Part shown: positions 1-8,302 of the stretch, piece after piece
Layout of the letters: every line of letters starts with the position of its first letter
Position numbering within the stretch: the first letter of the stretch is position 1
Source of the DNA: Faecalispora anaeroviscerum
GTDB taxonomy: Bacteria > Bacillota > Clostridia > Oscillospirales > Acutalibacteraceae
DNA length: 64,000 bases
Reading direction: 5' to 3'
Assembly (NCBI RefSeq): GCF_947568225.1
Contig: NZ_CANOOQ010000001.1
Coordinates: 434,001 to 498,000 of the forward strand
Program-made: the position numbers and the translations under genes
The notes under the pieces: model-generated
Database searches by the model: none
The model's input: only the letters and a program-made list of their open reading frames with translations
What the model was told of the DNA's origin: nothing

Positions 1-1095
1 TATCCCGCATGTCCATCATTTTTTGATATTCAAAAGGTTTATCATCAAGAAAAGTTATTTCAAAAGAATTGATTTGTTCGAGTGTGAACAGGCGTTTATC
101 CGTCAGCATTTGCATCACGTACATGTAACGCTGCATCTGTTCAGGACTCATAAAATCCGGATGAATAGTCATGGCCTCAAAATGCTCAGTGTTGTGCTTC
201 AAAAGGTCTTCTTCTGTTTTGAGAGGTAAGTATACAGTATGCACTTCACCGGCTGGCTCGTCATATTTTTCAACTCGGTTTCCTTGGCTATCAAATTGCG
301 AGATTGATCCTACAGGAACCCCCATATGAAGCAAATATAGAGCTTTTTCCCAAGTTAGGTAGTTTGTGACATCGAAGCTGAATTGCAATTGCGTAATGTC
401 AATCTCTCCATATTTGGAGTTCTTGGTTTCTCTGTTTTGGTTGACCCTTTTGTAAGTCGTCACTGCATTATCAATAATCTTTCCGACCGTTTTGTGATTA
501 TATACGCCATGATACAGGCCGTAGTTGGAAAGCATATTTAAAATTTCCTGATCTTTTTCTTTGCTTTCTTGCAGATTGTGAATACGCCCTTTTGATGTAA
601 ACTGGCTTTCATCACGCTCGATCACAAAGTTGAAGTTATTGTACTCAGCATACGCCTCTTTAACCTTGTTTTCAAAATCAGGAGTAAGTTCCTTGATATA
701 GATATTGTTCAGGAGAAGGGGAGAGTCCGTCACTACGAAATCTACCTTACCAATAAGGCGATCAATTCTGCGCTTTTGCTCTTCAAAAAGAAAAGTTTGA
801 TTTTTTTCTGTACCATCAAGCATCTGAAGATTATTGTCCCAAACCAATTCTGTAGCAAACTCCGGTACATATTCCGCAACAAAACCGCGCTTCTTGAATT
901 CACTCACAATATCGAAGCAAGATGTTGTTTTACCTGCTCCGGGGCCTCCAAAACCATTTACAACAACGGTGTATCTTTCCGGTGACTGGCTGGGCCTTTG
1001 ATGCTCTTTCTCGGTATTCTTTGGCAAATCTGTAAACGCCGCTTCGATGATCGGATCAAGCTCATTGCGCAGATTGAAATAAGCTTAGTTGACAT
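1..1095 (-). CDS. P-loop NTPase-like protein, partial, with frameshifted start
   Basis: This gene runs off the left edge. Reading the minus strand gives an open frame with a clear Walker A motif (GGPGAGKTT) near residue 55, followed by EFKKRGFVAEYVPEFATE and a VVTDSPLLLNN segment, as in AAA/kinase-like P-loop proteins. No start codon lies in frame between the preceding stop (1085-1087) and the Walker motif. The only well-placed ATG, at 1093-1095, overlaps the upstream gene but is one base out of frame. Restoring one T in the CTTATTTC stretch near 1078-1083 would give MSTKLYFNLRNELDP, which joins smoothly. The copy is therefore either frameshifted or carries a sequencing error. The specific function is unknown. 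Confidence 0.6.
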
Positions 1096-1951
1096 TCTTC
1101 AGAACATCTTCCAGTTTGAATCCATCAAAATTCTTGCAAATATTATAGTGCTGGACAAAGTGTTTTTTTCTGCCATCAGTCAGCTCGATACCAAACTCCT
1201 GCTGAAGCATGATAGAAATGCAGTCTGCTTCCAACTCTTTGATGGAGCTGTTTTTGTTTCGAGATGCAGGATCACCATGCAGCAATGCGTGACCTAGCTC
1301 ATGGGTTAGCGTTGATAGCTTTTCAGTGTCGTTCAGCTTATCGCTGATCCGGATACTGTTTTCCATAGGGGAGAACTGGCCCCGAAGTGCGATGGATTGC
1401 AAATCAGCTTCTTCGACGTAGATTCCTTTTTGAATAGCGTGTTGCTTTACAATGTCATAAAGTTGCGCGTGCCGGTCGGAAGAATACCCCATGTGATAGA
1501 ATTTAGGGTAATCTTCAGGAGGGCAATCAGTTTGTGATATATCGAATACATTACCCACACCGAACCGCGTTGTTGTGAAAGGCTTTATTAGACCCTTCTC
1601 AATCATTTCTTTTTCTTCCGACGTGGCATTTGAAACCCGGCGGTATTGCTTTTTTCCATCCTTTTCACCGACTTCAAAAATTTCTGTACGAATTGGGAAT
1701 ATGACCTTAATTCCAGGTGGCTTTACTTTATATCCTTCTTTTTCCCAAAAGGCGTAGTTCGCTACAAAGGTGGCATATGGGTTTTGATTTAGAATCAGAG
1801 CCGCATTGTTCATCGAATATTGATAGAATCTACTCTTGAACGCAAGCAGCTCAGCTATATTCTCCGGATTCTCGCGATAATTATCGATCAGCCCATCCAA
1901 TGTGTTTTTAATCTCTTTTGATTTTGAAGTCTGAACACCGGCCTGTGCCAT
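1085..1951 (-). CDS. ArdC-like ssDNA-binding / ImmA-type zinc metallopeptidase
   Basis: The N-terminal half (SKEIKNTLDGLIDNYRENPENIAEL, then an NxxLIL-like segment) resembles the ArdC_N single-strand DNA-binding domain found on conjugative elements. The C-terminal half has a metallopeptidase signature, LTHELGHALLHGD, with the HExxH zinc ligands. ArdC-type proteins protect incoming single-stranded DNA or act as antirestriction factors; that role is inferred from the family. The ATG at 1951 was chosen over upstream starts because GGGGGA lies just before it and the preceding gene ends one base away. It sits between an SSB operon and the P-loop gene and is co-oriented with both. Confidence 0.75.
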   Translation of the reverse strand: MAQAGVQTSKSKEIKNTLDGLIDNYRENPENIAELLAFKSRFYQYSMNNAALILNQNPYATFVANYAFWEKEGYKVKPPGIKVIFPIRTEIFEVGEKDGKKQYRRVSNATSEEKEMIEKGLIKPFTTTRFGVGNVFDISQTDCPPEDYPKFYHMGYSSDRHAQLYDIVKQHAIQKGIYVEEADLQSIALRGQFSPMENSIRISDKLNDTEKLSTLTHELGHALLHGDPASRNKNSSIKELEADCISIMLQQEFGIELTDGRKKHFVQHYNICKNFDGFKLEDVLKNVN

Positions 1952-1952
1952 T

Positions 1953-2201
1953 TTATTTTCCCCCTTTAATAGCCTCATGTACTTTTTCATATAAAGGATG
2001 TGACTCTGTAAGCGGGGTAAGAAATCCAATGGGACTTACAGTGCCAATTTCAAAAGCTTCAGGTTCCGCAGATAAGAAGAAAATACGATCTTCGTCATCC
2101 TGAAAAATTACCAAGCCCTTACAATAGGCGACAACCGTTGCAACTTCCTTTTCGTCAGTTGCCTTTCCATCCGCATAAATTTCAAAGTTTTCTTTAATCA
2201 T
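1953..2201 (-). CDS. Small hypothetical protein of the element
   Basis: An acidic protein of about 82 residues (MIKENFEIYADGKATDEKEV...) with no motif I recognise. The pattern VVAYCKGLVIFQDDEDRIFFLSAEPEAFEIGTVSPIGFL suggests a compact beta-rich fold. The start at 2201 has AGAAGGGAT upstream. A longer alternative begins at 2240, directly after the ssb stop, but with a weaker ribosome site. It is tightly packed between ssb and the ArdC-like gene, so it probably shares their transcript and a role in DNA processing or maintenance of the element; that is inference from position only. Confidence 0.55.
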   Translation of the reverse strand: MIKENFEIYADGKATDEKEVATVVAYCKGLVIFQDDEDRIFFLSAEPEAFEIGTVSPIGFLTPLTESHPLYEKVHEAIKGGK

Positions 2202-2240
2202 GGTCTTAATCCCTTCTCTTTTAAATTTTAATGGCGCCAT

Positions 2241-2642
2241 TTACGGCCCAATCAAATCATCATCAGTCAGAGTTTCATAAAGTTCATCATCGCTGGGCGA
2301 TCCAGCATCCGGAACCGGTTGTTCTTTCACTTCTTTTATTCCGCTGCCGCAGAACTCGAAATCATAGGCTACTATATACGGTTCGTAAGCACTTCCTCTT
2401 TCTTTATCATAAGGAGGAATTTTTAAGGTTCCTTCAATGTAGATTTTTTGACCTTTTTTCACGTTGTTATAAAGAAAATTTCCCAATCCTCGCCAAGCCT
2501 TGATTTTAATGAAGTCAGCCTTGCCTTTCCCTTGTTGGCAAGCCAATGTAAATTCACAGACTGCGTAATCAGTATCATTTTTTCTAATAACACGCTGTTT
2601 AGGATCAGCAACGAGTCTTCCAATTCCTCTACCTTTCAGCAT
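2241..2642 (-). CDS. ssb: Single-stranded DNA-binding protein
   Basis: This 133-residue protein has the OB-fold pattern of SSB: MLKGRGIGRLVADPKQR, then VCEFTLACQQ, DFIKIKAWRGLGNFLYNNVKKGQKIYIEGTL, and an acidic C-terminal tail (DDELYETLTDDDLIGP). The tail keeps the acidic character of SSB tips but ends in IGP rather than the classic DDIPF. Mobile elements commonly carry their own SSB for single-strand intermediates in transfer or replication. The start codon overlaps the end of the TadA-like gene (ATGCTGA), indicating translational coupling. It is shorter than the usual chromosomal SSB of about 150-170 residues. Confidence 0.85.
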   Translation of the reverse strand: MLKGRGIGRLVADPKQRVIRKNDTDYAVCEFTLACQQGKGKADFIKIKAWRGLGNFLYNNVKKGQKIYIEGTLKIPPYDKERGSAYEPYIVAYDFEFCGSGIKEVKEQPVPDAGSPSDDELYETLTDDDLIGP

Positions 2643-3805
2643 ACTTCTTTTACCTTCTTTCTTATTTGATTGAGCTGCTCGATGGAGCAGCCGTTTTGCT
2701 GCATCGTCCGGAATGTTTTTTCTGAGGGATCTGAAACATGATCATGACGATTACCTGTACACTCCCATAGGGTGGATATATTGGATTGATCACACTCAGA
2801 AATATTAACAATCCTGTATTTGCTCTCAATCGCCTTAACGGTAACGACAATCGGCATTGCCGTACAGGTTAGGCGAAACGCACTTTGATAGTCCAGAGGG
2901 TTTACCATTTGCCGCCTCCATTGTTCCGTTAATTGATAAAGTCCCTCAATGGGGCCTTGTGCAATCACAGAAGCCAGAGTTGTGTACCCTCTTAGGCTAA
3001 TTTCCTGTGGGATAGCATCATCAAGGTTTAACGCTATTACATCGGGATCAAGTTTTAAAGCAGCTTCTGCGGACTCCATTCTGCTGTCTAGTAGTGAAAT
3101 AGTATTGAGCATTTCCCGATATTGCTCAAAAGTTACTGTCGTTAGCTCTTGTAGAGTGGAAAGTAAATAATTCATCAAAGATGATTTTCCGCTTAACCAT
3201 TTTCCTACAATTAAGACTGAAATACCGTACCGCAAAGCCAGAGAAAGAAACTCTAATTCTTCCCTTGTGGCAAATTCCGATGATTGATACATTTTCATAG
3301 TGAAATTACGCTGCCCTAATTTGTCAATTGAGCAGACAACACCTAGCTTTTCACTGACAAAAGGCGGGAAAAAGGCGGTAATCCTCAGATTACCGCCGAG
3401 ATTTCCCGAAAAGCAGGGGGGAGAAATATTGTGATTAAGGGATAGAAGTGTTTCTCTTGCATGTTCTGAAGAATAAAATTCGTCGATCTCGATTTTTTGA
3501 TCATTGATGAATACTACAGTTACCTTATTCCAAGAGGTTATTAAAATCCTTTTGACCCAAATATCATCCAGCGGCGCGGTAAGAATGGATTTTTCAAAAA
3601 TATCATTATAAAGTTTTTCTGATATTTCATCTAATGACCAGCTCGAAAAACTCAAATTCTCGTCTTGCAGATATTGTTTGATGGCCGTAATCTTAGCTTC
3701 TTTTCTTTCTGTCTGCCAAAAAATCTTACCTTGCTTTTCTTTTAACTGTTGAAGAATTTGAATATAGTCCTCAGGAATGCCTTTGCGTTGATAATCTGAA
3801 AGCAC
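2636..3805 (-). CDS. Degenerate TadA/CpaF-like secretion ATPase paralogue
   Basis: A 389-residue relative of the TadA ATPase at 10125-11459. It shares the N-terminal region, the central RITAFFPPF segment and a P-loop (GKWLSGKSS, about residues 201-209). The Walker B region reads LDPDVIALNLDD instead of FDPDHICLAEMKG, and the His-box TGHSVICTVHA is replaced by GYTTLASVIAQG. It may bind ATP poorly or not hydrolyse it, which suggests a regulatory or structural partner of TadA; that is inference. GTG start at 3805 after AAGGAGG. It follows the surface-protein gene after a hairpin and is coupled to ssb, so it links the pilus and DNA-maintenance sections. Confidence 0.65.
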   Translation of the reverse strand: MLSDYQRKGIPEDYIQILQQLKEKQGKIFWQTERKEAKITAIKQYLQDENLSFSSWSLDEISEKLYNDIFEKSILTAPLDDIWVKRILITSWNKVTVVFINDQKIEIDEFYSSEHARETLLSLNHNISPPCFSGNLGGNLRITAFFPPFVSEKLGVVCSIDKLGQRNFTMKMYQSSEFATREELEFLSLALRYGISVLIVGKWLSGKSSLMNYLLSTLQELTTVTFEQYREMLNTISLLDSRMESAEAALKLDPDVIALNLDDAIPQEISLRGYTTLASVIAQGPIEGLYQLTEQWRRQMVNPLDYQSAFRLTCTAMPIVVTVKAIESKYRIVNISECDQSNISTLWECTGNRHDHVSDPSEKTFRTMQQNGCSIEQLNQIRKKVKEVC

Positions 3806-3828
3806 TCTCTATTTACCTCCTTATAGTT

Positions 3829-3860
3829 GTGCGGCCATCCGGAAAACCAGGTGGCCGCAC
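3829..3860 (-). other. Intercistronic hairpin between surface protein and TadA-like gene
   Basis: Arms GTGCGGCCA (3829-3837) and TGGCCGCAC (3852-3860) pair perfectly across a 14-nt loop. There is no U-run after it in the minus direction, and AAGGAGG of the next gene follows at once. It looks more like an mRNA-processing or stability element than a full terminator. Confidence 0.5.
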
Positions 3861-3865
3861 GATCA

Positions 3866-6800
3866 TTATTTTGGACGATTATAACCTTTGATTGCATATA
3901 CATACTGCCCAGCAATAGTAATGTCATCGAAATCAAGCCACATCATGCTGGGCTGATCATCTTTACTGGTTTCGTGATATTTTCCTGAACCTGACATACT
4001 AAATACTATTTTTGCAACTTTAGAAGTTTTGCCGGCGGTTAGTTTTAGTGTTGATGAATCCCGCTCTTTCTCAGTATCTTTGTAAAGGCTGAAAGACCCT
4101 GATGTAATCACTTGATTATTTTCATCATAAACCGAATAAGAGGTACTCCGATTTTTTGTATAGCCGTAATAACGTCCCTCATAGGTTATTAATAATAATT
4201 GTTCTCCAGTATTAACTGATATAGGATTGTCTAATGTTAGGGTTAGGCTGCCTTTGCTTGATTCATAACTGTCTCCGTAAAAATCAATATAAAGGCCAGC
4301 TCTGCCGGAGCGCCAAGCCAATGAATCAAATTCATTGGTTGCTGTATAGTCAGCCCGAACAAAAGCATTCAGTATAAAATTGGCAGTCCAAGTAATAGTT
4401 GAAGAATCGACATACTTATCATCAAGCTTAAAACTAAGAGTAGACGTTTCGACTTCATCGCCAGCACTGTTTGTCCATTTAACAAATTTGAACTGAGAAT
4501 CTGGCACGGCATTAAGCGTAACCGTATCGCCATAATGATATGTTCCGGTACCTGTAATTGTTCCACCAGCGTCTTTTTCTGGTGATTTACTGGTAGCCTG
4601 CACAGTATAGATATTACCCTCAAAATGAGGCGTCCAGATGATCGGGCCGGTCAATGTCCATTCAAACGTCTGACGAGTTTCAACGTTCCCTTTGTCACTC
4701 GTCCAGTTCACAAAATGGTATCCTTTGGCCGGTGTGGCTGAATAGGTTACGGTTTGACCATAGGTGTACGGAGCAGCGGGAGAAACAGTTGCTGATCCGC
4801 CTGTAGTGTCGGTAGGAATCGTTACCTGTGTATTATCGTAAGTATCGATTTTAAACAGCGCTGTCCAAGTGATATTCTTATCCGGCACATAAGTAAATGT
4901 GGCGGAATCAATCACAGTACCATCGCTGCTTGTCCAGCTGACAAAATGATGGCCAACTGCCGACGTAGCGGTCAAAGTAATAGAATTATCCTCTATTACT
5001 GTCGCCACAGGTGATACCGATCCGTTACCAATAGCGGCTGTCGTAATGGCATATGAATCGCGTACTCTGACATCGCAGGTAGCTGTGTGTAGACCTGTTT
5101 TTGCAGTAATGGTTGTATTGCCGGGTGTCAGGGCCAGAAGTTTACCATCATTGCCTATTGTTGCTACAGCAGGATTACTTGACGACCAGACTACCGTTTT
5201 GTCGTCGGTGGTGTCCGGAGGATCAATAATCACTGTAAACTGATGCCCATCACCTTTATTGATCTTAAATGATGTCTGATCTAGAGTGATACTGTGAATC
5301 AAAGCCACAACATTGACTGTGCAAGATGCGGTATGCTCTCCGACTTTGGCCGTAATTGTTGTAACGCCGATTTGAACAGCAGTCACATTACCGGACACAT
5401 CAACCGTGGCAACGGTCGGGTTGTTGGAAGACCAGGTAGCTATCTTATCCTCAGTGGTATCCGGTGGATCATAAGATACTGCAAGCTGCCCGGTGGTACT
5501 GCGGTCAAGGGTAAGCTCCGATTTAGCGAGCGTGATGCCGTGAATTAGTGCCACAACCGTAATGTTGCAAGTCGCGGTATGTGTTCCCACTTGGGCGGTA
5601 ATGGTAGCTGTACCAATTTGAACGGCAGTCACATTACCTGCTTCATCAACTGTGGCAACAGCCGGATCACTGGAAGACCAGGTAACTGTCTTATCCTCGG
5701 TGGTATCCGGTGGATCATAAGATACCGCAAGCTGCCCGGTGGTACTGCGGTCAAGGGTAATAAGCTCAGATTTGTCTAATGTGATGCCATGAATCAGCGC
5801 AACAACATTAATATTGCATGATGCGGTATGCTCCCTGACCTTGGCTGTGATGGTGGTCGTACCGGTCTTTACGCCGTTCACCTTGCCGGTAACATCCACC
5901 GTGGCAATGTCGGGATTGCTCGAAACCCAAGTAATCGTTTTATCTTCGGTTGTGTCCAAAGGAATGATTGAAGCTGTGAGCTGGCCTTCTGTGCCGCGAT
6001 CCAGCGTTATTTCCGTCTGATCAAGAAAAATACCCTCGATCAGTGCGATCACAGTTACATCGCATGTGGCCGTATACTCACCGCAGCGGGCCGTGATTGT
6101 CGCCATCCCGATGCAATAGGCAATAACATTGCCCTGCTGGTCAACATCAGCAATTTCCGGAGCACTGCTGCTCCATGTCACTGTACGCCCGTCTGTGGTA
6201 TCTACCGGCAGGAAACTGACGGTGAGTTGTTCTTTGGTGTTGCGGTTAAGGGTGAGAGTGGATTTATCCAGCTCGATGCCGGTCATGGGTGATAAAACCG
6301 TGACTTCACAGCTGGCCGATGCTCCGACCGCGGAGGCTTTCACGGTCACTTTGCCGACCTTATGGGCAGTTACCTTTCCATCGCCGTCTACGCTGACGAT
6401 ATCAGGGTCAGAAGATGTCCAGGTGATTGTTTTATCCTCTGTTGTGTCCTCCGGGATGATCTTAGCTGTCAGCTGCTCTATATTTCCCTTGTCAAGGGAC
6501 AAATCCGTATGGTTGAGCGTGATTCCATCCATCAGCACAACTACGGTAACTTTGCATGTAGCTAACTTTTGATCAGCTGTGGCCGTAATCGTGACGGCTC
6601 CAGCTCCAATAGCGGTTACTTTGCCGGTGTCGTCTATCGTGGCTACATCCGGGTTACTGGATGTCCAAGTCACAGACTTCTTTGTAGCATTTTGCGGTGC
6701 TACAGTTGCCGTTAGTTGCAACGTGTTTTGCCTATTTATCGTTACATCACTCTGATCAAGAGCAACAGATTGAACAGATACTGAAAGAGAGCCGCCCCCT

Positions 6801-7315
6801 TCGGAGGGTTTGGGGCGGGTGCTGGGAATGGCCGTTCCGCCAGAACTTGAACTGGAATTTTCGGAAGCACTTCCGCTGCTTGTGCCGGGATCAGACGGAG
6901 CTGGAACCGAGCTGCTCGAAGGGCCTTCGTTCTGTCCGGGTACAGGTGCATAAGATGTACTACCCTGAGAATTCACGGCAGCGCCGGGACTGTCGGTCAG
7001 CTCCACAACATACGATTTATCTCTATCTGTTGAGGGTGCCTGACTACTTTGTTCCTCCGCTTCATTCAAATCAGAAGAATCGGGTTTTGATTCTTCTGCT
7101 ATCTGACCAATTTGTATATCAGAAGGGAAAACGCTGTCTGATGTTGTTATTACCTGGCTCGACGTATTTCCGGAACTGCTTGAAGCAGTTCCGGAGGATG
7201 ATAAGAATGGCAATTGAATCCCCAATGCATTAAGAATGGTTCCACCGCCAAAGGCAGCAAACATAAAGAGAAGAATTGCTGTCAGTATAACGGTAGTTTT
7301 TTTATCCTTTTTCAT
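3866..7315 (-). CDS. Large Ig-repeat surface protein (putative pilus-associated adhesin)
   Basis: A 1149-residue protein. Residues about 8-30 form one hydrophobic segment after MKKDKK, a signal anchor. A Ser/Pro/Glu-rich linker follows to about 180. Then come seven tandem bacterial Ig-like (Big_2) repeats of about 82 residues, each with a TWSSSNP-like core and GTATITA-like end. Three InlB-like/divergent B repeats follow (YGQTVTYSATPAKGYHFVNW), then a C-terminal beta-rich domain of about 160 residues. There is no LPXTG motif, so it is likely held by the N-terminal segment. Its place directly after the pseudopilin genes suggests an adhesin or tip protein of the Tad system; this is inference. 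Two adjacent repeats are almost identical in DNA. Confidence 0.8.
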   Translation of the reverse strand: MKKDKKTTVILTAILLFMFAAFGGGTILNALGIQLPFLSSSGTASSSSGNTSSQVITTSDSVFPSDIQIGQIAEESKPDSSDLNEAEEQSSQAPSTDRDKSYVVELTDSPGAAVNSQGSTSYAPVPGQNEGPSSSSVPAPSDPGTSSGSASENSSSSSGGTAIPSTRPKPSEGGGSLSVSVQSVALDQSDVTINRQNTLQLTATVAPQNATKKSVTWTSSNPDVATIDDTGKVTAIGAGAVTITATADQKLATCKVTVVVLMDGITLNHTDLSLDKGNIEQLTAKIIPEDTTEDKTITWTSSDPDIVSVDGDGKVTAHKVGKVTVKASAVGASASCEVTVLSPMTGIELDKSTLTLNRNTKEQLTVSFLPVDTTDGRTVTWSSSAPEIADVDQQGNVIAYCIGMATITARCGEYTATCDVTVIALIEGIFLDQTEITLDRGTEGQLTASIIPLDTTEDKTITWVSSNPDIATVDVTGKVNGVKTGTTTITAKVREHTASCNINVVALIHGITLDKSELITLDRSTTGQLAVSYDPPDTTEDKTVTWSSSDPAVATVDEAGNVTAVQIGTATITAQVGTHTATCNITVVALIHGITLAKSELTLDRSTTGQLAVSYDPPDTTEDKIATWSSNNPTVATVDVSGNVTAVQIGVTTITAKVGEHTASCTVNVVALIHSITLDQTSFKINKGDGHQFTVIIDPPDTTDDKTVVWSSSNPAVATIGNDGKLLALTPGNTTITAKTGLHTATCDVRVRDSYAITTAAIGNGSVSPVATVIEDNSITLTATSAVGHHFVSWTSSDGTVIDSATFTYVPDKNITWTALFKIDTYDNTQVTIPTDTTGGSATVSPAAPYTYGQTVTYSATPAKGYHFVNWTSDKGNVETRQTFEWTLTGPIIWTPHFEGNIYTVQATSKSPEKDAGGTITGTGTYHYGDTVTLNAVPDSQFKFVKWTNSAGDEVETSTLSFKLDDKYVDSSTITWTANFILNAFVRADYTATNEFDSLAWRSGRAGLYIDFYGDSYESSKGSLTLTLDNPISVNTGEQLLLITYEGRYYGYTKNRSTSYSVYDENNQVITSGSFSLYKDTEKERDSSTLKLTAGKTSKVAKIVFSMSGSGKYHETSKDDQPSMMWLDFDDITIAGQYVYAIKGYNRPK
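5300..5800 (-). repeat. Near-identical tandem Big_2 repeat units in the adhesin gene
   Basis: Two neighbouring repeat units of about 246 bp share long exact stretches, for example the DNA around 5455-5516 and 5699-5759 (GCAAGCTGCCCGGTGG in both). The other Ig repeats in the gene are far more diverged. This points to a recent internal duplication or gene conversion, and the repeat number is likely to vary between strains. Confidence 0.75.
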
Positions 7316-7338
7316 TTTGTCCCTCCTTAATTAAAAAG

Positions 7339-7362
7339 ACCTGTAGGCTTCAGCTCACAGGT
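7339..7362 (-). terminator. Partial terminator between pseudopilin and adhesin genes
   Basis: On the minus strand, ACCTGTGAGC pairs with GCCTACAGGT across a TGAA loop and is followed by CTTTTTAATT. It lies in the 60-bp gap between the two genes and could reduce adhesin transcription relative to the pilus operon. Confidence 0.6.
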
Positions 7363-7375
7363 TCCCATGAGGTTA

Positions 7376-7897
7376 TTAAAATATTGGCCTGTAGCCCGCC
7401 TTTACCTCTAAGGTGAAATTCATAGGGGCTATACCACCCCAATCAAATACCAAGGGAATTTCAAGATTGATCTCGGCTAAGCATGTGAGTTTATCTTCCC
7501 GATCCGGATCGTCGGGAGCAAACGGAGAATTTGTTATTCGGGCCGATAAATTGGATATCTTGTAATCAACGGAATTTCCAGCGTATCTCACATGGTTTTG
7601 CATTCCCAAAGCTTTATCCATTTTGTCATAGATATCACCTGCGGAGATTTCTTCGACCCATTCATTACCAGACAGCTGATAGCCCCCGCTGTAGCCCTCC
7701 CGAAGGCCATTGTAAATATCCGCGTAGTTTTCTTGGCAGGTATCAACTACTGCGGTTTGAAGGGTATCGCGCACCGTCTGAATGGCCGTATTAATTCGGA
7801 ACACCTCAAAGATTCCCGCAGACAAAACTAGAATTGTAACTGCCAAAGTTATTGCTGGTATTGCTACGCTTCCACGATCGTTTTTCAATAGTTTCAT
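7376..7897 (-). CDS. TadE-like pseudopilin / minor pilin
   Basis: About 173 residues. The N-terminus MKLLKNDRGSVAIPAITLAVTILVLSAG has the charged leader, RGS and hydrophobic helix of TadE/TadF-type pseudopilins. The rest is extracellular, ending in a beta-rich region (LTCLAEINLEIPLVFDWGG). I chose the ATG at 7897 over the longer frame because it overlaps the stop of the preceding gene (ATGA). It would be processed by the prepilin peptidase at 12943-13455 and inserted in the pilus base or tip; this follows from family knowledge. Confidence 0.7.
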   Translation of the reverse strand: MKLLKNDRGSVAIPAITLAVTILVLSAGIFEVFRINTAIQTVRDTLQTAVVDTCQENYADIYNGLREGYSGGYQLSGNEWVEEISAGDIYDKMDKALGMQNHVRYAGNSVDYKISNLSARITNSPFAPDDPDREDKLTCLAEINLEIPLVFDWGGIAPMNFTLEVKAGYRPIF

Positions 7898-8289
7898 TTC
7901 CAATACACCTCTGATCTGGAAGTAGCTTTTTTGGATAAATGAATCGGAAAATCGGCATAACCGCCCCAGCCACCCAATTTTTTTGTTACAGAGCATGTTA
8001 CCGTGATTTCATCATTCAACTGTATCTTACCTGTTGAAGACCAGGTAACCTCAGGTTTTAAGCCAATCGTTCTGTTTAAAACTTCTTCCCTTTGTTCCGT
8101 TTCCTCGCCTACCCGGCCTGAAATGGCAGCTGTCCTAACCAGCTCGGTAGAGTACGTATTGAGTTGTTGTGCAGCCACAATAACCGGCGCAAGATGTGCA
8201 AATATGGCGATGACTAAAAGGCCTATAAACAGCTTCACGGTGGAGTCAATTACAAATTCACCACGCTCAGATCGCAATATTTTTTTCAT
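7894..8289 (-). CDS. DUF4320-like pseudopilin-type protein
   Basis: A protein of 131 residues. MKKILRSERGEFVIDSTVKLFIGLLVIAIFAHLAP is a short basic leader with RGE and then one membrane helix, like TadE-type proteins. The overall pattern, with VRTAAISGRVGEE after the helix, matches what I know as DUF4320, found in Tad-like clusters of Clostridia mobile elements. The ATG at 8289 was preferred because GGGGTGA lies six bases upstream; a GTG at 8298 is possible. It lies between tadC and the TadE-like gene and is probably a minor pilin subunit. Confidence 0.65.
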   Translation of the reverse strand: MKKILRSERGEFVIDSTVKLFIGLLVIAIFAHLAPVIVAAQQLNTYSTELVRTAAISGRVGEETEQREEVLNRTIGLKPEVTWSSTGKIQLNDEITVTCSVTKKLGGWGGYADFPIHLSKKATSRSEVYWK

Positions 8290-8302
8290 GTAACTCACCC
8301 CG

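Noticed and set aside
5046..6572. Several plus-strand open frames opposite the adhesin gene
   Set aside because: They mirror the repeat pattern of the minus-strand gene and lack their own start signals.
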